A DNA stretch of 35,493 nucleotides from Oscillospiraceae bacterium (GTDB taxonomy: Bacteria > Bacillota > Clostridia > Oscillospirales > Oscillospiraceae): positions 1 through 35,493 of the forward strand of contig JAKSQD010000018.1 in NCBI GenBank assembly GCA_024404315.1, read 5' to 3'. Both the position numbers and the translations under genes were made by a program. This document shows positions 31,104 to 35,493 of this stretch, piece after piece. Every line of letters begins with the position of its first letter. Position 1 is the first letter of the stretch. Below the pieces are notes generated by a model that saw only the letters and a list, made by a program, of their open reading frames with translations, was not told the origin of the DNA and searched no databases.

Positions 31104-31586
31104 TTAGAACTCTTCGCAGGGGAAGTCCTGTTCAGCCTTGAGGATATCCTCGGGGGTTTCCGCTTCCATCAGAGCGTCCAGCAGATCCTCGTTGGTGAAA
31201 ATACCCATGAGCTGCTGGATGTTGTCCAAGTGCTCGTTGGGGTCGCAGGATGCCAGGGTGAAGAACAGTTTGGCTTCCTTCTTCTCGCCGTCCTCGTCCT
31301 CACCGAAATCCACGACATCCTTCACACGCATGAAGCCAACAGAGGTCTTCAGAACGCCGCCAGCGCCTTCCTGAGAGTGAGGCATAGCGACATAGTGATC
31401 GAACACCACATAAGGGCCATACTTCTCAACGCAGTCATTGATCTGCTGATAATAGTCAGCGGTGCAATAGCCGGTTGCAACCAGGGTATCGGTGCTCAGC
31501 TTGACGGCTTCCTGCCAGGTCTCGACGGAATCGACAAACTTATAGTGGCCGCGCTCCACGATTTTCTGGAGAATGGTCTCTGCCAT
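31104..31586 (-). CDS. ulaC: PTS ascorbate-type subunit IIA
   Basis: A 160-residue IIA protein of the mannitol/fructose/ascorbate type that takes phosphate from HPr. The phosphohistidine motif is HYVAMPHSQEGAG (H70, with H64 nearby as helper). The start is the third in-frame ATG, which gives MAETILQKIVERG and has AAAGGAAG 10 bases upstream. It lies between ulaG and ulaA on one strand. Its 3' end is followed at once by a terminator-like hairpin. Confidence 0.88.
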   Translation of the reverse strand: MAETILQKIVERGHYKFVDSVETWQEAVKLSTDTLVATGYCTADYYQQINDCVEKYGPYVVFDHYVAMPHSQEGAGGVLKTSVGFMRVKDVVDFGEDEDGEKKEAKLFFTLASCDPNEHLDNIQQLMGIFTNEDLLDALMEAETPEDILKAEQDFPCEEF

Positions 31587-31661
31587 AACGAATGTACTTC
31601 CTTTCATGAAGCCTGACAAAGCGGACACCTCATCAGGCGGGTAATGAGATTGTTACCTGAA

Positions 31662-32765
31662 TTACAGGCAGGAACGATAGGGGATGTTCTGGGGAGCCTC
31701 GAAGCAGTCCTCGAAGCCACGACGGTGATGATAATAGATCTTATCCTTGTCCTGGGGATAGACATACTTGCCGCCGACCTGCCAGAAGAAGGGATGGAAC
31801 TTGTACTCGTTGCGATCCTTCTTGAAATCGTACAGCAGCTTGATTTCTTCGCAGTCAGCCTGGAAGTTGGTCCAAACGTCCCAATGGATGGGCACGACGA
31901 CCTTGCACTTGAGGTTCTCAGCCATACGGAGAACGTCGATGGAGGTCATCTTATCCTGCATACCGATGGGGTTCTCACCGAAGGAGCCGAAAGCCACGTC
32001 GATGTCATAATCCTTGCCGTGCTTAGCGAAGTAGATGGAGAAGTGGGAGTCACCGGAGTGATAGATGTTGCCGCCGGGGGTCTTGACCAGGTAGTTGACG
32101 GCCTTCTCGTCCATATCGGTGGGGCAGACACCAGTCAGCTCTTCACGGTCGGGACCGGTCTTGTCGGTGGTGACGATGCAGGTACGGTCAAAGCTGTCCA
32201 GAGCGATGATCTCGATGTCCTTAATCTTGATGGAATCGCCGGGCTTGACGGTGATGCAGCGCTCTGCGGGAACGCCCCACTTAATCCAAGTCTCAACGGA
32301 CTTAGCGGGACCGATGAAGGGAACGGGAATGACGTTGCCCTGATCGTCGGTGGTGGTCATGCCGCTCTGCAAAACGTGGGCAGCCCACTCTGCGGACATA
32401 TGATCCTGATGATAGTGGGTGGCCAGAACAGCGTCCACCTGCTTGAAGGCGAACGGATCAATGACGAAGGGAACGTTGCGCAGGTTGGGCTGCATCAGGC
32501 GGCCGCCGCACATATTGGCCATCTGATGGCCGACCTTCATCTTGTTGTCGCCGTGGGTGCGCTTACCGTTGCCGCACCACAGGTCGATGGTGATGTTAGC
32601 GCCGCCGGGGGTCTTGAACCACACGCCGGTGCAGCCCAGCCACCACATAGCGACATTGCCGGGAGCGACGACTTCGTTTTCGATGTCCTCGACCAGCCAG
32701 ATACCCCACTCGGGGAAGGTGCTCATGATCCATTTTTCACGGGTCATTTCGGATACTTTGCTCAT
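31662..32765 (-). CDS. ulaG: L-ascorbate 6-phosphate lactonase
   Basis: A 367-residue UlaG of the metallo-beta-lactamase superfamily, which opens the lactone ring of L-ascorbate 6-phosphate in the cytoplasm to give 3-keto-L-gulonate 6-phosphate. Metal-site residues are seen in [16 protein letters not shown], later HSGDSHFS, and PIHWD near the C-terminus. The start is the ATG after AAAGGAGGAGCAAT; a longer in-frame ATG (32855) coincides with the promoter -35. First gene of the minus-strand operon, which continues with the PTS subunits. Confidence 0.96.
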   Translation of the reverse strand: MSKVSEMTREKWIMSTFPEWGIWLVEDIENEVVAPGNVAMWWLGCTGVWFKTPGGANITIDLWCGNGKRTHGDNKMKVGHQMANMCGGRLMQPNLRNVPFVIDPFAFKQVDAVLATHYHQDHMSAEWAAHVLQSGMTTTDDQGNVIPVPFIGPAKSVETWIKWGVPAERCITVKPGDSIKIKDIEIIALDSFDRTCIVTTDKTGPDREELTGVCPTDMDEKAVNYLVKTPGGNIYHSGDSHFSIYFAKHGKDYDIDVAFGSFGENPIGMQDKMTSIDVLRMAENLKCKVVVPIHWDVWTNFQADCEEIKLLYDFKKDRNEYKFHPFFWQVGGKYVYPQDKDKIYYHHRRGFEDCFEAPQNIPYRSCL

Positions 32766-32826
32766 ATTGCTCCTCCTTTGTGTTTGTAAAACAACATAAA
32801 ATGTTTGTTTTGACTTGCATAAGAAC

Positions 32827-32855
32827 AATATAACGTAAAAATCCGTATTTTGCAA
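32827..32855 (-). promoter_or_regulatory. Promoter of the ulaG-PTS operon
   Basis: On the minus strand TTGCAA (32855-32850), 17-base spacer, TATATT (32832-32827), about 60 bases upstream of ulaG. Confidence 0.7.
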
Positions 32856-33048
32856 GGACTTATTTGTTCGTTCCGCTCATCCATTTGTTCAATAAACCAG
32901 TATTTTTCCTTATTGTTTGGATCATTCTTTTAACAATATTGTTTCTATAAAATCATATAAAATCAACAAAATTTAGGAACAAACAGAATATTTTTATGTT
33001 TTATGAATTATTGTAATTGTGTCCGTTTGTACAAAACGCTGAAATTTT

Positions 33049-33062
33049 TGTAAACGATTACA
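33049..33062. promoter_or_regulatory. Catabolite-responsive element (cre)
   Basis: TGTAAACGATTACA fits TGWAANCGNTNWCA, the CcpA-binding consensus, at every position. It lies 34 bases upstream of the plus-strand -35, between the two divergent promoters, so carbon catabolite control by CcpA is likely. Confidence 0.75.
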
Positions 33063-33095
33063 CATTAAAAAATTCAGAAAATAATCAGATTTTGC

Positions 33096-33124
33096 TTGAA
33101 ATTACTGAATTTACCGTCTATAAT
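33096..33124 (+). promoter_or_regulatory. Promoter of the plus-strand epimerase operon
   Basis: TTGAAA (33096-33101), 17-base spacer, perfect TATAAT (33119-33124). Confidence 0.8.
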
Positions 33125-33195
33125 ACAGAATCAAGAGATGGGAGCTAGTCATTTTTTATGTTCATCTTTATGTTCGCACTCATATCATCAAACGT

Positions 33196-33211
33196 GAACA
33201 TAACAATGTTC
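33196..33211. promoter_or_regulatory. GAACAT-AACA-ATGTTC inverted repeat in the ulaE leader
   Basis: A perfect 6-bp inverted repeat with a 4-base spacer, about 65-80 bases downstream of the predicted transcript start. It is surrounded by direct copies of ATGTTC (33158, 33170, 33222). Probable operator for a local repressor, or a leader hairpin. Confidence 0.55.
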
Positions 33212-33295
33212 GTTTTTGACCATGTTCCCGCCTGTTCGTCAGGATTCAATCACGAAAGAACGAATCTGAACAGAAAAAAGGAAGGAGCATCTACT

Positions 33296-34138
33296 ATGAA
33301 AGCATACGCCATTGGTCTGTATGAAAAGGCAATGCCCAAAACCATGACCTGGAAGGAAAAGCTGGAGTGCGCCAAGGAGTGCGGCTACGACTTCGTTGAG
33401 ATCTCCATCGACGAAACCGACGACAAGCTGGCACGCCTGGAGTGGACCTGTGCAGAACGCCTGGAGCTGGTCGCCACGATGAAGGAAGTGGGCTTGCCCA
33501 TTCGCACCATGTGTCTCTCCGGCCACCGGAAGTATCCCTTCGGCTCTGCTGACCCCGCCGTGCGTGAGAGAAGCATGGAAATCATGGAGAAGGCCATTCA
33601 GTTGGCTGATGACCTGGGTATCCGTATCATCCAGCTGGCCGGTTATGATGTTTATTATGAAGAGAGCACCTCTGCGAGCAAACGTCTCTTCTTGGAAAAT
33701 CTGAAAAAGGCCGCCGCCATGGCCACCGCAAAGGGCATTGTTCTGGGCTTTGAGACTATGGAAACCGAGTTTATGAACACCGTTTGGAAATCCATGTTCT
33801 ATGTGGATGCCGTCAACAGCCCCTATCTGGGTGTTTATCCCGACAGCGGCAACCTGACCAACGCTGCCGTTACTTATGGCACCAGCGTGCTGGACGATCT
33901 GGAAAGCGGAAGAGGCCACATCGTCGCTCTGCACCTGAAGGAAACCGTCCCCGGCAAGTTCCGTGAGATTCCTTTCCTGACCGGCCATGTCGATTTTGAA
34001 GCTGTGGTCGCCAAGGCATGGGAGCTTGGCATTCGTCGTTATGTAACCGAGATGTGGGATGTGGGCAACGCAAGCTGGAAGGAAGACATCAAGTTCGCCA
34101 ATGCCAGCATGAGCTCTATCCTGGACAAGCAGGTTTAA
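33296..34138 (+). CDS. ulaE: L-xylulose/L-ribulose 5-phosphate 3-epimerase (UlaE type)
   Basis: A 280-residue TIM-barrel epimerase of the UlaE/SgbU family, acting on L-xylulose 5-phosphate in the L-ascorbate route. Family stretches: YAIGLYEKAMPKTMTWKEKL, GYDFVEISIDETD, CLSGHRKYPFGS, QLAGYDVYYEE, GFETMETEFMNT, GVYPDSGNLTNA and HLKETVPGKFR, which carry the metal-ligand acids and histidine of the barrel. The ATG follows GGAAGGAG. Its TAA stop codon is part of the TTAA end of the palindromic element downstream, which suggests the element inserted at or next to the stop codon. First gene of the plus-strand arm. Confidence 0.94.
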   Translation: MKAYAIGLYEKAMPKTMTWKEKLECAKECGYDFVEISIDETDDKLARLEWTCAERLELVATMKEVGLPIRTMCLSGHRKYPFGSADPAVRERSMEIMEKAIQLADDLGIRIIQLAGYDVYYEESTSASKRLFLENLKKAAAMATAKGIVLGFETMETEFMNTVWKSMFYVDAVNSPYLGVYPDSGNLTNAAVTYGTSVLDDLESGRGHIVALHLKETVPGKFREIPFLTGHVDFEAVVAKAWELGIRRYVTEMWDVGNASWKEDIKFANASMSSILDKQV

Positions 34139-34302
34139 GGCAACACCGCACAATAGTCGAATGTGCGCCTTACTTGTCCTTTCACTCCCAAATTTGCCGT
34201 AAAACCCTTGAAATACGTCAGTATTCCTGCGGCTTTCCCAACAAATTTGGAAGCAAAATTACTGCGCAATCCGCACATCCCTATTATGCGGTATTGCCTT
34301 AA
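34135..34302. repeat. 168-bp palindromic element with TTAA ends (MITE-like)
   Basis: The ends TTAAGGCAACACCGCACAAT and, inverted, TTAAGGCAATACCGCATAAT match at 18 of 20 places, and the match continues through TAG. Inner blocks (ATGTGCG, CCAAATTTG) also pair. The exact centre, AATAC-GTCA-GTATT (34212-34225), is itself a hairpin. Centre and ends share one axis (34218.5), so the whole unit is one large imperfect palindrome. There is no open reading frame of note. It has the look of a miniature inverted-repeat element; TTAA may be a target duplication or part of the end. Confidence 0.75.
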
Positions 34303-34338
34303 ATCAGAAATTTCATTTATTTTTGAGGAGGAGTTACA

Positions 34339-35403
34339 ATGAAAGTCGAAAAGAAAGTCATCGGTGAGCTGAACAAATGCTACTCTCTGGCTGAACTGAA
34401 CTACAAGGGTGAGCATTGCTTCCTGGTGGCAGCAGAGAAGCAGGATCCCTGCTATCTGTTCACCGAGGACGGCACCAAAATTGACACCGTTTGGACCGGT
34501 CCCGGCGGCGTTATGACCATGGTTCAGGTTCCCGGCTCTGACGGTCAGTTCCTGGCTACCCGCAAGTTCTACGGCCCCAACGATGGCGCTGACGCTTCCA
34601 TCATCATCGCTACCCCCAAGGACGGCGAGTGGGAAATCCGCACCCTGTGCAACGTGCCCTTTGTGCATCGTTTTGGCATTCTCAACCGTGGCGGCGTGAA
34701 CTATCTGATTGTCTGCTGCCTCAAGTCCGGCCATGAATTCAAGAATGACTGGCGTTTCCCCGGCGAGACCTACGGTGCTGTTCTGCCCGCCGATCTGTCC
34801 GCCTTCAACGACGCAAATCAGCTGGAGCTGACTCTGCTCCAGGACAATATGCTGAAAAACCACGGCTTTGCTAAGATTCAGCATGGCGGCCATGACGCTG
34901 CACTGGTCGGCTGTGAGGAAGGCTCTTTCATCTTCGATCCTCCCATGGTTCCCGGCGGTGAGTGGAGCATCACCAAGGTTCTGGACATCCCCACCAGTGA
35001 CTCCGTGATGATGGACTTCGACGGTGACGGCAAGCCTGAGCTGGGCGTGATTTCCGGCTTCCACGGCAACTCCCTGACCATCTATCACCTGAACGAGCAT
35101 GACAACTATATTCCTCAGTGGAAGTTCCCCCTGCCCGAGAAGGACACCGAAATGCTCCACGCTACTTGGGCTGACACCATTCTGGGCAAGAAAACTTGGA
35201 TTGTCGGCTGGCGCAAGGGCACAATGTCTCTGATTGCCATCACTTGGGACGCTGAGGCAGGCAACTATAAGACCGAATACATCGACGCTGAGGGCTGCGG
35301 CCATGCAAACGTTATGCACTTCGTCAACAAGGACGGTCAGGATATCGTCATCGGCGCTAACCGTGAGTCCAACCAGATCGCCCTGTACACCATCACGGAA
35401 TAA
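34339..35403 (+). CDS. Propeller-like protein of unknown function in the ula locus
   Basis: A 354-residue cytoplasmic protein (no signal peptide or membrane helix). It is beta-rich with repeating units of about 45-60 residues, and one FG-GAP/VCBS-like segment with a calcium-type loop, DFDGDGKPELGVISG (226-240). Histidines recur in matching places of successive repeats (FVHRFG H110, KNHGF H175, GGHDAAL H185, SGFHGN H242, LHATWAD H274, GHANVM H322), as in propellers whose histidines line a central active site. I do not recognise a characterised family. TGAGGAGGAG precedes the ATG. It lies between the UlaE-type and UlaF-type epimerase genes, so a role in ascorbate or related sugar-acid breakdown is likely (inference). 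Confidence 0.75.
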   Translation: MKVEKKVIGELNKCYSLAELNYKGEHCFLVAAEKQDPCYLFTEDGTKIDTVWTGPGGVMTMVQVPGSDGQFLATRKFYGPNDGADASIIIATPKDGEWEIRTLCNVPFVHRFGILNRGGVNYLIVCCLKSGHEFKNDWRFPGETYGAVLPADLSAFNDANQLELTLLQDNMLKNHGFAKIQHGGHDAALVGCEEGSFIFDPPMVPGGEWSITKVLDIPTSDSVMMDFDGDGKPELGVISGFHGNSLTIYHLNEHDNYIPQWKFPLPEKDTEMLHATWADTILGKKTWIVGWRKGTMSLIAITWDAEAGNYKTEYIDAEGCGHANVMHFVNKDGQDIVIGANRESNQIALYTITE

Positions 35404-35438
35404 TTTCCAATTTTCAGATAAACTGGAGGTTTATTATC

Positions 35439-35493
35439 ATGCTGGAAGAACTGAAAATTAAGGTTTATGAAGCAAACATGGAGCTGCCCAAGC
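35439..35493 (+). CDS. L-ribulose-5-phosphate 4-epimerase (UlaF/AraD type), 5' part
   Basis: Only the first 18 codons lie in the window. They read MLEELKIKVYEANMELPK, which matches the usual N-terminus of class II aldolase-fold L-ribulose-5-phosphate 4-epimerases (MLE.LK..VYEAN..LPK). This enzyme would give D-xylulose 5-phosphate, the last step of the ascorbate route. CTGGAGG lies 11 bases ahead of the ATG. 35 bases after the propeller-like gene. Confidence 0.8.
   Translation, partial: MLEELKIKVYEANMELPK

Larger units (their letters stand above)
32766..33295. other. Divergent control region of the ula locus
   Basis: About 530 AT-rich bases with no credible gene. It holds the two divergent promoters, one cre site and a series of TGTTC/GAACA half sites on both sides (among others 32823, 32864, 32885, 32976, 33158, 33170, 33195, 33206, 33222, 33233). 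The predicted plus-strand leader is about 165 bases long and contains most of the half sites. Confidence 0.6.

Noticed and set aside
31611-31638. GCCTGA/TCAGGC repeat between ulaG and PTS IIA as a terminator
   Set aside because: Only 6 base pairs, 16-base loop and no T-run on either strand.

Overview
The window looks like a chromosomal segment of a spore-forming, low-oxygen gut Firmicute, most likely a clostridium of the Oscillospiraceae/Ruminococcaceae type (inference). The reasons are spoIIP and the dipicolinate synthase pair (sporulation), FeoA/FeoB ferrous-iron uptake, rubrerythrin (anaerobic peroxide defence), cell-wall hydrolases of Gram-positive type, Gram-positive ribosome binding sites and a catabolite-responsive element. 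I found no rRNA, tRNA, CRISPR array, phage or transposase gene.

Layout. 1-4.6 kb (minus): spoIIP behind a sigma-E-like promoter, then the iron operon feoA-feoA-feoB-cysteine-rich small protein, read from one promoter embedded in several TTAG/CTAA inverted repeats. 4.8-10 kb: secreted GH25 muramidase (minus), rubrerythrin (plus), MATE exporter (minus), then a translationally coupled pair, free methionine-R-sulfoxide reductase and a rhodanese lipoprotein (plus). 10-11.3 kb: NADP-type isocitrate dehydrogenase, a source of 2-oxoglutarate for glutamate. 11.7-22.2 kb (plus): a complete ornithine-to-arginine set, argG, argH, argC, argJ, argB, argD, argF, interrupted by a VanZ-like membrane protein and a DUF4085-like protein. 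Its upstream region has three matches to the ArgR box. ArgJ both recycles and makes acetylglutamate, so no argA is needed.

22.3-28.8 kb: HD-domain protein (minus), membrane-anchored GH25 protein (plus), dipicolinate synthase dpaA-dpaB (minus) behind a sigma-K-like promoter, an Smr-like small protein (plus), and two tandem D-alanyl-D-alanine carboxypeptidases (plus).

29-35.5 kb: a divergent L-ascorbate/uptake locus. On the minus strand are ulaG (lactonase), PTS IIA, IIC and IIB. On the plus strand are an UlaE-type 3-epimerase, an unassigned histidine-rich propeller-like protein, and the start of an UlaF/AraD-type 4-epimerase. Both arms have near-consensus promoters, and a 530-bp control region between them carries a perfect cre match and many TGTTC/GAACA half sites. 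A 168-bp near-perfectly centred palindromic element with TTAA ends sits between the epimerase and the propeller gene and supplies the epimerase stop codon.

The most unusual items are the propeller-like protein in the ascorbate locus, the 168-bp palindromic element, the operator-dense feo and ula control regions, the terminator-like hairpins inside the ula and arg transcription units, and the promoter-defined TTG start of dpaA.
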